From the NCBI GenBank assembly GCA_004193285.1, contig SECP01000008.1, positions 62,001-126,000 on the forward strand: 64,000 nt of DNA, in the 5' to 3' direction. Below are positions 7,534 through 17,100 of this stretch, piece by piece (position 1 is the stretch's first letter; every line of letters starts with the position of its first letter). A model generated the notes under the pieces. The model was not told the DNA's origin. It made no database searches and saw nothing but the letters and a program-made list of their open reading frames with translations. This DNA is from Myxococcales bacterium (GTDB taxonomy: Bacteria > Myxococcota_A > Polyangia > Polyangiales > Polyangiaceae). A program made the position numbers and the translations under genes.

Positions 7534-8568
7534 TCACAGCCGCGCGATCGTTTGATCGTGCACGAGGTCCACCACGTACTTCACTGCGTCCGGGTTCGTC
7601 TCGGGGAGGATGCCGTGACCCAGGTTGAAGATGTGGCCGCGGTGCCCGCCGCGATGCAGCACGTCTTTCACGCGCGCGGCGAGGAGGTCACGCGGGGCGT
7701 CCAGCAGCAGGTTGTCCAGGTTGCCTTGCACCGCGACGTCCGGCCCGAGCAGGTTGCGCGCCCAGTCCAAGGGGGTCTTGCCGTCCACTCCGATCACGGT
7801 GCCGCCGGCTTGCTTCTGCAGCTCGAGCAGCATGGCAGTGCCGGTGCCAAAGTGAATGACGGGCACGCCGGTCTGCTCGACCGAAGAGAGGATGTGCTTC
7901 ACGTGGGGCTGAATGAACTCCACGTAGTCCGTCGGCGAAAGCGCGCCGATCCACGAGTCGAAGAGCTGTACCGCTTGCGCCCCGGCTTCGATTTGCGCGT
8001 GGAGGTAGCGGCGAGTCATCTCCGCGAGCTTCGCCATCAGCTCGTGCCAAACCTGCGGCTCGCGGTACATGAGGCGCTTGGTGATGGCGTAGTCTTTGGT
8101 CTTGCCGCCGCCTTCGATGAGGTAGCTCGCCAAGGTGAACGGCGCGCCCGCGAAGCCGATGAGCGGCGTCTTGCCGTCCAGCTCTTTGCGGATGAGGCGG
8201 ACCGCCTCCAGCACGTAGCCGAGGCCCTCTTCCGGCGCGAACAAACGCAGCTTGTCCACCCCGGCCTTGTCGCGCACCGGCGAGTGGATGACGGGGCCTT
8301 CACCGGCCGCGAACTCGAACGGCGCGCCGAGCGGCTCCAAAATGAGCAGGATGTCCGCGAAGAGGATGGCCGCGTCCACCCCGAGGGCCCGAATGGGCTG
8401 CAGCGTGACCTCGGTGGCAAGCTCGGGCGTCTTGCACAGCTCGATGAGCGTGTGCTTCTTGCGGAGGGCGCGGTACTCCTCCATGTAGCGCCCCGCTTGG
8501 CGCATGAACCACACCGGAGTCGCGTCGACAGGCTCGCGCCGGCATGCGCGCAAAAAACGATCCCACAT
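7534..8568 (-). CDS. hemE: uroporphyrinogen decarboxylase
   Basis: HemE removes the four acetate carboxyl groups of uroporphyrinogen III to give coproporphyrinogen III in cytoplasmic heme synthesis. The 344-aa length is normal. The N-terminal signature PVWFMRQAGRYMEEYR (residues ~18-33) includes the conserved Arg residues that bind substrate carboxylates. The later GFAGAPFTLASYLIEG and HFGTGT segments also match the family. It lies 15 nt after ccmE on the same strand, so heme synthesis and a heme chaperone are probably co-transcribed. The start at 8568 is the first ATG of the conserved reading frame. Confidence 0.96.
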   Translation of the reverse strand: MWDRFLRACRREPVDATPVWFMRQAGRYMEEYRALRKKHTLIELCKTPELATEVTLQPIRALGVDAAILFADILLILEPLGAPFEFAAGEGPVIHSPVRDKAGVDKLRLFAPEEGLGYVLEAVRLIRKELDGKTPLIGFAGAPFTLASYLIEGGGKTKDYAITKRLMYREPQVWHELMAKLAEMTRRYLHAQIEAGAQAVQLFDSWIGALSPTDYVEFIQPHVKHILSSVEQTGVPVIHFGTGTAMLLELQKQAGGTVIGVDGKTPLDWARNLLGPDVAVQGNLDNLLLDAPRDLLAARVKDVLHRGGHRGHIFNLGHGILPETNPDAVKYVVDLVHDQTIARL

Positions 8569-8583
8569 GGGGCGCAGCCTACC

Positions 8584-9168
8584 TCAGTTTTTCTGAGCGA
8601 AGGTGTCTAGCGGTGAACCTTGGGTGCCGGCGTGCGGAGCCATCTCCCCCGCCATCGACTTCTGCTTCATCTCGTACTTGGACGGGCACTTCGCGATGAT
8701 GTTGTTGGAGACGAAGGTCTTGCCGTCGTCCGACAGGCGACCTTCGGCTTGCACCTCCACCTCCATCCCCGGCATGTCCTTGAAGGTGTCCGGCACCACG
8801 CAGGCAGGGTGGTGCACCTCGAGCACGGAGCCGTTCTCGATCAGCTTGAAGCGGTACTCGCACGGGTCGTCCCGCCGGGCGAGCGTGCCCTTCACGAGCA
8901 TGCCCTTCGCACGGACCGAGCGGTCCTTGTAGCGAGCTGACTCCTTGAGGAGTTGGTCGACCCCGACCGAGTAAACCGCGGCGTCCTTACCGCTCGAGAA
9001 GACGACGACGAGAGCGCCCGCGACGATGACGAGCAGGCCGACGAGCAAGCCTAGGTTCCGCTTGGGCTTCGGCTTGCTGGGCTCGGGAGCTCCAGCGACG
9101 GCGGGCACGGCCGCAGCCTCGGCTTCAGCTTCTTGAAGGGCGCGCTCTAGCTCTTGGTCGACGCTCAT
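8584..9168 (-). CDS. ccmE: cytochrome c maturation heme chaperone CcmE, Cys (CXXXY) type
   Basis: CcmE carries heme in the periplasm to apocytochromes c. The 194-aa protein has an acidic cytoplasmic start, one membrane helix (residues ~38-58) and an OB-fold region with RAKGMLVKGTL, CEYRFKL and VEVQAEGRL segments. The heme-attachment motif reads CPSKY (Cys161 to Tyr165). In most bacteria it is HXXXY; a CXXXY form is known from Desulfovibrio and archaea. No other ccm gene lies in the window. It follows a small membrane protein gene by 58 nt and precedes hemE by 15 nt, consistent with a heme-related operon. Confidence 0.85.
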   Translation of the reverse strand: MSVDQELERALQEAEAEAAAVPAVAGAPEPSKPKPKRNLGLLVGLLVIVAGALVVVFSSGKDAAVYSVGVDQLLKESARYKDRSVRAKGMLVKGTLARRDDPCEYRFKLIENGSVLEVHHPACVVPDTFKDMPGMEVEVQAEGRLSDDGKTFVSNNIIAKCPSKYEMKQKSMAGEMAPHAGTQGSPLDTFAQKN

Positions 9169-9226
9169 GGGCTCAATCTTTCGGACCGGACAAGGGTAGC
9201 ACTACAACGGGAAAAGCCTGCCGGTT

Positions 9227-9682
9227 CTAGCGGGGGGACTTCTTGCGGCGGCGAAGCCAGGCGCCGAGCGCGGCAAACGCGCCGGATAGGGCTGCCAGCG
9301 ACAAAAGCGCGCTCGCTCCGACCAGCACGCTCGTGAAAGCGCCGCCCAGTAAAGCCAAAATCCAGATCTCGCCGGCGGCGACGAGCCCCGCGAACAGGGC
9401 GTGTCGGCGCCGCGTCCTTGGGCCGAATCGCGCCACCAGGTAGCCGGCCGCAACGGACGAGAGCGCGAATGAGGCCGCCACGAGGCTCGCCGCAACCGCG
9501 GGGCCCACCGCGGCCGAAGCGGAGATTTTTCGTGCCACTGCCAGGCAGAGCGCGACCGAAGGAGTCCAAATCGTGACCAGCAGGCCGGAGCCCACCAGCA
9601 CCCACTGCCAAGGCGGGCGGGCCGCAGCCTCGGCGTCCTCGCCGGCCGGCTCCTGAATCACGGGCAATCTGCGCGTCGCCAT
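9227..9682 (-). CDS. small integral membrane protein, unknown
   Basis: The 151-aa product starting MATRRLPVIQ has a short acidic cytoplasmic N-terminus. About four hydrophobic helices follow (for example WVLVGSGLLVTIWTPSVALCL and WILALLGGAFTSVLVGASALL), and the tail is strongly basic (RRRKKSPR). An upstream in-frame start at 9748 would add 22 residues but has no better ribosome site. It lies 58 nt before ccmE on the same strand, so it may belong to the same transcript. I recognise no family. A role in heme or cytochrome handling is only suggested by position. Confidence 0.6.
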   Translation of the reverse strand: MATRRLPVIQEPAGEDAEAAARPPWQWVLVGSGLLVTIWTPSVALCLAVARKISASAAVGPAVAASLVAASFALSSVAAGYLVARFGPRTRRRHALFAGLVAAGEIWILALLGGAFTSVLVGASALLSLAALSGAFAALGAWLRRRKKSPR

Positions 9683-9738
9683 CGAAAAGAACGCAACTAT
9701 GGCATGCGCTCGCCCGAGCGGGAGTGGTGACGAAACGC

Positions 9739-10557
9739 ATGCAACCACTCGTTTGGCGTACGGCGCGCACCGCGTGTACGGCCCTCGTGTCGCTGGCGCT
9801 CGCTACCTCCACTATCACCGCGCACGCAGACGCAGGAGCCGCACCGAACATTCCCGCTTCCGCGCAGGAAACGTCCTCCGAGCTGCCGCTCCCGTACGAG
9901 CCGTGGCACGGCGTCGGTTTCGAGCGTCCGCCTGCGGCTCCAGCCACGGACCTGCCGCCCCCGCTCGCGCGCCCGCCAGAGCGGCCCCGGAGGCCGCTCG
10001 AGCTTTCGGCGGCCCTCGCCACGTTTTTGCCCAGCTGCGGCTCCGGCAGTGTGGACGACCGCGCCTGCCTGACCGTCACGCCAGGCTCCGGTGTCGATGC
10101 CGCTCTGCTTTACAGGGCCACGCCGTACTTCGCGTTCGGAGCGGAGGCGGCGCTGAGCGGCTTCGGGGCGCGCGGCCACGGTCTGCTTTCCAGCGCGGGC
10201 GGGGGCGCGCGCTTTTTGGGCGTGGCGGGTCGCGTGTACTTTGCGGACTCGGGGGCGTGGGATCCGTACGTCGCGCTCACGCTGGGCTTCGGCTCACTCC
10301 TGCTGGAAGGTCGCGCGCCGGTCGGCAGCAGCGTGTCCACGACAGGACTGGGCGTGCGCGTGGCGGGCGGGGTGGACTACGTGCTCGGCTCCCACCTCCG
10401 GCTCGGCCCGAGCGTGAGCTTCAGCCGGTGGCTCGCTTGGAGCGAGGAACAGTGTCAGGGCGCGGTTTGTGGCCCCGCGCCTGCCGTTTACGGCCGTGTG
10501 CTCGGTTTCGCCACCGTCGGCCTCCGCGTAACCGCGAGCTTCGGCGAAGTTTTGTGA
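9739..10557 (+). CDS. exported beta-rich protein, possible outer-membrane barrel
   Basis: The 272-aa product has a signal peptide (RTARTACTALVSLALATSTITAHADA) and a Pro-rich linker (residues ~30-85). A C-terminal domain of alternating amphipathic strands follows (FAFGAEAALSGFGARGHG, WDPYVALTLGFGSLLL, HLRLGPSVSFSRWLAW), ending in VTASFGEVL. The repeated short strands separated by Gly/Ser turns look like a small outer-membrane barrel. In-frame GTG codons at 9724 and 9727 are alternative starts. It diverges from the membrane protein gene at 9682 and is 16 nt upstream of the next gene. Confidence 0.65.
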   Translation: MQPLVWRTARTACTALVSLALATSTITAHADAGAAPNIPASAQETSSELPLPYEPWHGVGFERPPAAPATDLPPPLARPPERPRRPLELSAALATFLPSCGSGSVDDRACLTVTPGSGVDAALLYRATPYFAFGAEAALSGFGARGHGLLSSAGGGARFLGVAGRVYFADSGAWDPYVALTLGFGSLLLEGRAPVGSSVSTTGLGVRVAGGVDYVLGSHLRLGPSVSFSRWLAWSEEQCQGAVCGPAPAVYGRVLGFATVGLRVTASFGEVL

Positions 10558-10573
10558 TGTACTGCGCTCGTCG

Positions 10574-11881
10574 ATGCCCCGTGAGCTGAGCCCGTTCGAG
10601 CTGGATCGCGAGCTCGTCAAAGTCGCCCCCCGCGCCCGCGCCGCCTACCGCGCACTCCGCAGTGGTCGGGAGGTCACGCTCACCGTGCCCGAGTTGCTTC
10701 GCGATCCGGAGACGCTGGAGCGCGTAGCAGCGGACAAGAGCGACCCCATCGCGCCGCCGCTCTTGCGCTGGCTGTATTGGCTGGAGCTCTCACGCCGCGC
10801 CTTGCCACTCGCCGGTGAGCGCGTGCGTCGGTACCGCGCGGAGCGCCACCCGCTGGACAAGCCGCTCTCCGGCCACTTCACGTGGCGCGAGCTGCTCGGT
10901 CATGCGCTGCGCGACGCGCCGCGGCGCCCCGCCCTGCTAGAAGTACTGGTGGACCGCGGCCAGTCGCTGAGGGACGCCGGCGCGCGCTTCTACGAGCTGC
11001 GCGCGACCCTGCCCCGCTTTGCGGGGCGGGAGCCCGCCGAGCTCGAGGGGCTGCGGACCGAAGCGCCCGAAGCCGCTCGGGCCTTGCTGGCGGGCACGGC
11101 CGACGCCGCCCAAAGCCTGGAGCTCCGTAGCCTGGCGGACGTGCTGGGGCGCGGCTTGGCGGTCCCCGCCGCGGATGGATGGCCCCGTCAGCTCTCGCTG
11201 CGCAGCTTGAACGAGCTCCTCGGCAGCCGCGATTGGCTCTCGGGTCTCCGGCTCGACGCGGCGGACCTCCCCGCGCCGCTCTGCCCAGCGAGCTTCACGC
11301 GGGGGATGGCTATCCTCGGCGCTGCGTGGTTGGAGGCGCTTTCCCCGGCGTCGCAACCGTTCTGCGTGGCGCGCGATCCGTTCGGCTTGGCGCGCGCGCA
11401 AAGCGGCGCGCTGTTCGCGAGCCTGACCACCTCCACCGCGTTTTTGCAGCGGCAGCTCGGAGTCGACCGGCAGCGAGTCGGCGCGCACTCCCGCGCCTTG
11501 GCCCAGAGCGCCTTGCTCTTCGCGCGCCAGCTCGCGCTCCGGGTGCTGCTGGAGGAGCCGGCGCTGGCAGGGCCCCGTGCGCTGACGGAAGCCTTCTTGG
11601 AGACCGGCACCAAAACGTTCGGCTTCGAGCCGCCGCCAGGAGCCGCGGGGCTCTTCTTCCGACCACGCCTCGGTGACGCGCAGCGCCTGTGCGGTTTGCT
11701 GCTCGCCTTCGAGCAGTCCACGCGGCTGGTGGAAGAGCACGACGAAGACTGGTTTCGCAACCCTCGCGCCATCGAGCAACTGCGCTCGGAAGCGCGCGTA
11801 CCCCCGCCGATCACGGCCGGCAAAGAAGCGCTCGAGCGCGGTGCTCAGGCCCTCCGCGAGCACCTCGCTCCGCTCCTGTGA
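10574..11881 (+). CDS. unknown 435-aa soluble protein beside the T6SS cluster
   Basis: I recognise no family. The protein is long, Leu/Ala/Arg-rich and predicted mostly helical, with no signal peptide or membrane helix. It starts MPRELSPFELDRELVKVAPR. Its middle has WLEALSPASQPFCVARDPFGLARAQ and its end has EDWFRNPRAIEQLRSEARVPPP. No metal-binding HEXXH, P-loop or Ser nucleophile motif is visible. It lies 16 nt after the exported protein and converges with tagH, 12 nt apart. The third-position G/C bias is normal for coding DNA here. A T6SS link is only positional. Confidence 0.65.
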   Translation: MPRELSPFELDRELVKVAPRARAAYRALRSGREVTLTVPELLRDPETLERVAADKSDPIAPPLLRWLYWLELSRRALPLAGERVRRYRAERHPLDKPLSGHFTWRELLGHALRDAPRRPALLEVLVDRGQSLRDAGARFYELRATLPRFAGREPAELEGLRTEAPEAARALLAGTADAAQSLELRSLADVLGRGLAVPAADGWPRQLSLRSLNELLGSRDWLSGLRLDAADLPAPLCPASFTRGMAILGAAWLEALSPASQPFCVARDPFGLARAQSGALFASLTTSTAFLQRQLGVDRQRVGAHSRALAQSALLFARQLALRVLLEEPALAGPRALTEAFLETGTKTFGFEPPPGAAGLFFRPRLGDAQRLCGLLLAFEQSTRLVEEHDEDWFRNPRAIEQLRSEARVPPPITAGKEALERGAQALREHLAPLL

Positions 11882-11893
11882 CGGCGCCGCGGC

Positions 11894-13111
11894 TCAGCTA
11901 CCGCCGCCTTGGCGGTATTGGCGGTACGCTTCCGTGAACTCTGCGCCGAAGATCACGGAGAAGGCCTGCCGCTCTTCGGAGATGTTCTCGTAAACCTCTA
12001 GGTACTTGCTCCAAAGCGCCCGGTGACGGCTGAGGCTCAGGCCACCGCCGACCTGGTTTTCGATGTTCTCTGGAGAGAGCTCTTCGAGCAGCGCCCGCAC
12101 GCCGCGCATCACGCCCTCCAGCAAGGCGAGCTGGTGCAGCATGAGGTCGGCGAGAATGCCCTCGACCGCTTGCGGCGCGTCGAACGTTCGTTCTTTGGGG
12201 CTGAGCAGCGCGGCCGCGAGCTCTTCTGGCGTACGAGCGCCTTCCACCGCCGCGTAAGATGGCGAGCGCTGCACCGAGCGGCGCATGGAGCGCTGCAGAT
12301 CGAAAGAAGACATGAACTGCGCGTGACCTTCGCGCAGCGGGATGAAGCTCCGGCAGAACGCGTCCAGCGCGTCGTGCAGCTTGGTGATGAAGCGACCGAT
12401 GTCGCCCGTGCTGTTGAGAGGCACGCCCGGCACGAGCGAGGCCGCCAGCTCCCTGAGACCTTGGAGAGCCATCGCTTCGGCGGAGAGGCCCTGCAGGAAG
12501 GCGGTGGCAGCACGCCCCCCCGCCGGCGGCGCCGGCGGCAGAGGCGGCAGGGGACTCGGAATCTTGTTCTCTTGCACCGGGACCCACGCCGGACCGCGTG
12601 GCGAGGGCGCCTCGGGCGGCCTGGAGGGCGAGACGGGCAGCGCCAGGGCCGGCGGAGGCGCGGACGGGAGCTGCACTGCGGGAGGCGGCACCGAGGGCGT
12701 GCCCAGCAGCACGTCCACGTTTCCGACCACGTGCCCGGTGAAGCTCATCGGCCCCCGATGCTCGAGCGGCTCGCGGAGCTCGTCGAAGGTCACCTTGATC
12801 CACACGTGAACGCCGAGGAAGAACTGAAACCCGCTCGGCTGGAGATCCGAGGGCTGGTGAGGCGCCAGTTGGTGCCCCGTCGGTCCTCCGCTCAGCAGCC
12901 GTACCCCGTTTTTGCTGCCCAGGTCCGTGATGCAAAGCCGACCCTCGATGTCGTCGATGCGCGCGTGGAAGCTGGAGATGCCGCCGTGAGGCAGGACGAA
13001 GTCGTTCAGGGCGTTGCGACCGATGCGGATCGGGAGCGCAGCCAGGCGCTTCGGCTCGACCATCGGTTCACCGTTCAGCGTGAATGCGCTCAGCACGAAG
13101 ACCGTCGCCAC
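11894..13111 (-). CDS. tagH: T6SS-associated FHA-domain protein TagH
   Basis: Residues ~28-75 form an FHA domain (IRIGRN, ISSFHARI, ITDLGSKNGVRL), which binds phosphothreonine. A Pro-rich linker follows. The C-terminal ~200 residues (LRELAASLVPG, DALDAFCRSFIPLREGHAQF, LWSKYLEVYENI) match the C-terminal domain of T6SS Fha/TagH proteins. In Pseudomonas, Fha1 activates secretion when phosphorylated by kinase PpkA. It is the last gene of the leftward T6SS operon, 63 nt after tagF. No PpkA or PppA gene is in the operon; a Ser/Thr kinase lies far away at 51.9-53.3 kb. Confidence 0.88.
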   Translation of the reverse strand: MATVFVLSAFTLNGEPMVEPKRLAALPIRIGRNALNDFVLPHGGISSFHARIDDIEGRLCITDLGSKNGVRLLSGGPTGHQLAPHQPSDLQPSGFQFFLGVHVWIKVTFDELREPLEHRGPMSFTGHVVGNVDVLLGTPSVPPPAVQLPSAPPPALALPVSPSRPPEAPSPRGPAWVPVQENKIPSPLPPLPPAPPAGGRAATAFLQGLSAEAMALQGLRELAASLVPGVPLNSTGDIGRFITKLHDALDAFCRSFIPLREGHAQFMSSFDLQRSMRRSVQRSPSYAAVEGARTPEELAAALLSPKERTFDAPQAVEGILADLMLHQLALLEGVMRGVRALLEELSPENIENQVGGGLSLSRHRALWSKYLEVYENISEERQAFSVIFGAEFTEAYRQYRQGGGS

Positions 13112-13174
13112 CCTTCGAGCGTACTATCGAGGGCGCGACGCGGGCGAGTTGCCGCCAGATTCTCGCGCGCTTCG

Positions 13175-14137
13175 CTAAGCGGCGACCGCGGCCAGGAGCT
13201 GAGCCGCCGTGGCTCCAGGCGCCCCGAGGACGGCAAGCACGGCCGGCGGCAGGGGCGGAAATGTTTCAGCCCAGGTAGGATCGGCCGGGTTGGTCAAGTC
13301 CGCGGCGTCATCTCGCTGCCCGGTGGGCATCCAGAGCTCCGCAAGTGCCGCTTTGGAAGGCCGCCCCAGGTGGAGCAGGGCCACGCCGCTGTTGCCATCG
13401 TGAGACCAAAAAAGGCTCGGAACCGTGCTCTGCCAGCGGACATGACGCCGCACGAAGTCCAGCCAAAAGCAGAGCGCCGCGCCGCCCGCGAGCCCGAGCG
13501 GCAGCCGCAACGAAAGGGTCGTCTTGGGCCGCTCGACGTTGCGGATCGGCGCCAGCGCCTCGCAAAGCATTTGCAACGTCGCCGCGGGGTCCTCGAGGGC
13601 GGGACCAAGCAAGGCCCACAGCTCCGCGAGCGGGAGCGTCGCGACCCACTCGTCATAAAGCTGAGCGGCCTCGGCGATCTCGGCGTCGTGACCGGAGCTC
13701 AAGCTCGGTAGATGCGCGCGCTCGGTCGACTGCGCGGTCATCAAGTCGGCGAGAGCGGTCGTTGCCTCGGCCCACAACCCCTCCAGGCTGAAGGGCAAAA
13801 GCTCCGGGCGGCGCAAGAGCTCGCTGGAGAGGCGGAGCGGGGCGCCGAGCGCGAGCGGGAAGAGCCGCCCGGCGTTGTCGCGGCTCGGGGCGAGGGCGCC
13901 GCACAGCGCCGCGTCCACCGAATCGGTGGCGCAGCGGTAGATGAAGCCGTGCATCGCTCCACGGCTGAAAGCCTCCGGCCAACCAGGGCCGGCGGCGGCG
14001 ACTGCCCACTCCGTTGCCTCCGTGAGCCAAGCATCGAAGGCGGCGAAGGAAGCCGCGCTGGCCGGGACCGGCAGGTACTCTGCGCGCCACGGCACCTTGC
14101 CGACCGCGCCGCTACGCCCGGCCACGAAAGAGGTCAC
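13175..14137 (-). CDS. tagF: T6SS-associated regulator TagF
   Basis: The N-terminal motif GKVPWRAEYLPVP corresponds to the GK.P.RGDF signature of TagF (BMA_A0400 family). The 320-aa length is within range. The rest is mainly helical and ends in an Ala-rich tail. TagF proteins hold the T6SS off by binding Fha, acting after translation. The start ATG overlaps the tssM stop by 4 nt (ATGA), showing translational coupling. The neighbouring tagH gene encodes the likely partner. Confidence 0.85.
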   Translation of the reverse strand: MTSFVAGRSGAVGKVPWRAEYLPVPASAASFAAFDAWLTEATEWAVAAAGPGWPEAFSRGAMHGFIYRCATDSVDAALCGALAPSRDNAGRLFPLALGAPLRLSSELLRRPELLPFSLEGLWAEATTALADLMTAQSTERAHLPSLSSGHDAEIAEAAQLYDEWVATLPLAELWALLGPALEDPAATLQMLCEALAPIRNVERPKTTLSLRLPLGLAGGAALCFWLDFVRRHVRWQSTVPSLFWSHDGNSGVALLHLGRPSKAALAELWMPTGQRDDAADLTNPADPTWAETFPPLPPAVLAVLGAPGATAAQLLAAVAA

Positions 14138-17100
14138 CGGGCGCTCACGGTGGTGATGGCCGCCGGACAGCGCCAGCGCCGGAAAAAGCCCTTCACGAAC
14201 GGGTGAACCGACTTCGCGGGGCGGAGGTCGAGCGTCACCGGCGCCTCACCCGCGCGCGAGAGGGTCCAGGCGCCGCTCTGCACTCCGGCGCCGTCCGAGA
14301 GCGCCGGGGCCGGCTTGAGGCCACCGGCCTCCAGCAAGCGAAACAGCCCGAAGTCTCCAGCGCGCGGGATCTCGTCGGTGAAGCCAGCGCCGCGCACTTG
14401 CAGCACCGCACCGCGCGGAGAGCCGGTGCCGGGCCAGACCACGGGCGTCCACCGCTCCGGCTCGTTGCGGTACACGGTGCTCGCGCCGTCTACCGTCAAC
14501 GAGATTTCGGCGACGGTGCTGCCCGCCGGGTGAATCTTGATCGCGAACGGAACGCTGGGCGCCTGCGCTCCGCCGAAGGTCGCGTCGGTGATCTCGGCCG
14601 CAACGTTGAGACACTGAATGAAGTCCGGACGGAACGGCATTGCGTCCGCCGCTGCCTTCGGCACGTAGCCGCTGCCTGCGCGCTCGAGCCGCGTGGCGAG
14701 GTTGGTGGCGAAGAACTTCCACAGCAAGCCGCTGTCGGGCCGAAAAAAGTCCGTGAACTCGGGCAGTGACACCTCCGCCGGTGCGTCCGCGAACGGGTAG
14801 CGATTGGCGAGCTTGGTGCTGTAGATCTCCCAAACTTCTTTTTGCCAGCTCTCGCTCAGCGACGCGAAATCCGCGTTCATCGCGCCTTTGCGGCTGCCGC
14901 GAATGGGGTTCATCAAGAGCGGCTCCAAGATGAACCGAGTTCGAGTATCGAGCCCGCCGAGCAGCGTTTGCACGGAGGTCGCGGTTCGGGATAGCGCCGC
15001 GTCGAACTCTTGGGCAGGGGACGCGTTCGTCTCTGCTAGCTGGCCGAGCGCGGCTTCCAGCGTGGTGAGCTGCGCCAAGTAAAGGCTGAGCCTCGATGGC
15101 GCCGCGTCTGCCTTCCCGGCGGAGGCTTCGCCGAATCCGAACAAGAGCAGCGGCTCGAACTGGCGCTCCACCGGTGAGACCGCGCGCGGAGGCGGAGGCG
15201 CGCCCGCGTCCACCCCGGCCGACGCCAGCTGCTCCGCTGCCGCAGATTTGCCCTTCTCCAGCGCCTGCTCAGCCAGAGTTTTGGGCGGAGCCACATCCAG
15301 CCGCACGTTCTCGGAGATGACCTTGAACAAGCGCACGTACGGGCCGTCCGAAGCCGAGATGACCCGCAGCTCGTCGAGGGCGGTGGGCATGTCGCTCGGT
15401 ACGACCACGGAGAGGCCGGCGATGAACTCGGCCCAAGCCTTGCCGTACCTCTGAAAGTAGAGCTCGCGGAGCTGGTCCGCTCCCGTCTTCTTCGTGTCCG
15501 CCAGCGGGAGGATGTCTTGCCCCAGTACCCAGGTCGAAAGCTCGAGGCGAGCGTCGGGTGACTCCAGCAAGCCGCGCACCTTTTGCCAGCCGAGCGCCGT
15601 GTACAGCCCCGGCACCTCCACGTTGCCGAGCGCGTTCCAGTACTGCGCCGCGGGCCCGAAGAAGACTTTGTCCGGACGAATCGCGGGAACTCCTTTGGCC
15701 GCCTCGACCAGCCACCCATAGCGCAGCTCCTCGAGCGGTACGGCACTGAGCCGCCCCTGCGCTCCGGAGATCGCGCTCGAGTCCGGCGTCCAGGCGAAGG
15801 TCTTGTCGGTCTGGAGCGCTTCCACGTAGTACTTGGCGTGAGCGAGAAGCTTGTCTTCCTCCGTCGAGCTTTGCGACCCGAGCGCCTGCGCCCACACCTT
15901 GGCCAAGCGCGGTGTGGCCCACTCCGGCTCGAGGTGCTCGGTCTTGCAGAGCATCAAATAAAGCTTCAGATCGTCGTAGGCGGTCTGAAAGTTCTGCGAG
16001 TCCATCCGCACGAGGTCCGCGGTCGCGCGCACGTTCGCGAGTAGCTCGGTCTGCACCGGCCCTTTCACCAAAGACTTGAGCCGCTCCAGGTACACGCGCT
16101 TCGTGGCTTGCAGCAGCTCGGGCGCCGCGTACGGCCCAACATAGCCGCGCACGTGAAATTCCGTGTCCGCCCGCTCCAGCAACAACAGCCGCCCGACCAA
16201 TAGGTCCAAGGCTCCTGCCGTCGCGCCCGCGCCCCCGCCGGGAGCCCGCTCCAGCGATAGTGACTGAGCTGCGTCCCGCGCCGTAGCTTGCGCGAGCTCG
16301 CTGTTTTCGGCGTAGCTGAGCGCAGCCGGAACCACGATCGTCAGCATCGCCACCGCGACGAGCGCGATCTGCACGGCCTGACGAACGGAGCGACGCTTCA
16401 TGCGGCTGGCAGAGCCCAAGCCCAAGTCCCGGTCCGGGAAGATGACCTTCTGGAACAGCTCGGTGACGAAGTAGCTCTGAGGCGCGGTTTGCTGGCGCGG
16501 CGAGCCGCCGCCGGCCGCAGGCAGCTTGAAGCCCCGCGCCATGTTCGAGAGCACGCGGTCCAGCTGCCGCCCGGTTTGAGTTCCGCTCGAAAAGTAGAAG
16601 CCGCGGAGCAGCGGAGTCTCTTGGTACGGGTTCGGCTGGCAGAGCTGGCCAACGAACGTCGCGAGCGGACGACGGAGCGCGGCGAACTCCAGCGGAAACT
16701 GCAGGATGCGGGCGCGCACCTCGGGCAGGGGCTCGTTGCCCAAGCGCGTCAGCATCCGTGCGTGCAGCACGCGCTCCAGCACGTCCAGCTCCTCGCCGAC
16801 GGCTTGCTCCGGGTCCTGAAGCTCTTCCTCGAAGCCGAAGGTGGTGCCCCACGTCTGGGCGCGGGCGGACTTGCCCAAGTCCCCCCAGAAATCCACGAAG
16901 CCTGCAACGAGATCCACCTTCGTCAGGACGACGTACAGCGGGAGCACCATCTCGAGCCGGCTCATCACTTCGTCCGCGCGGGCGCGGAGAGTCTTTGCGG
17001 TCTCCTCGAGCTCGGCTTCGCTGGCGGAGAGCAAGTCCTCCACGCTGAGCGCGACCACGACGCCCTCCAGCGGGCGGCGCGGACGGAATTTCCGAAGCGT

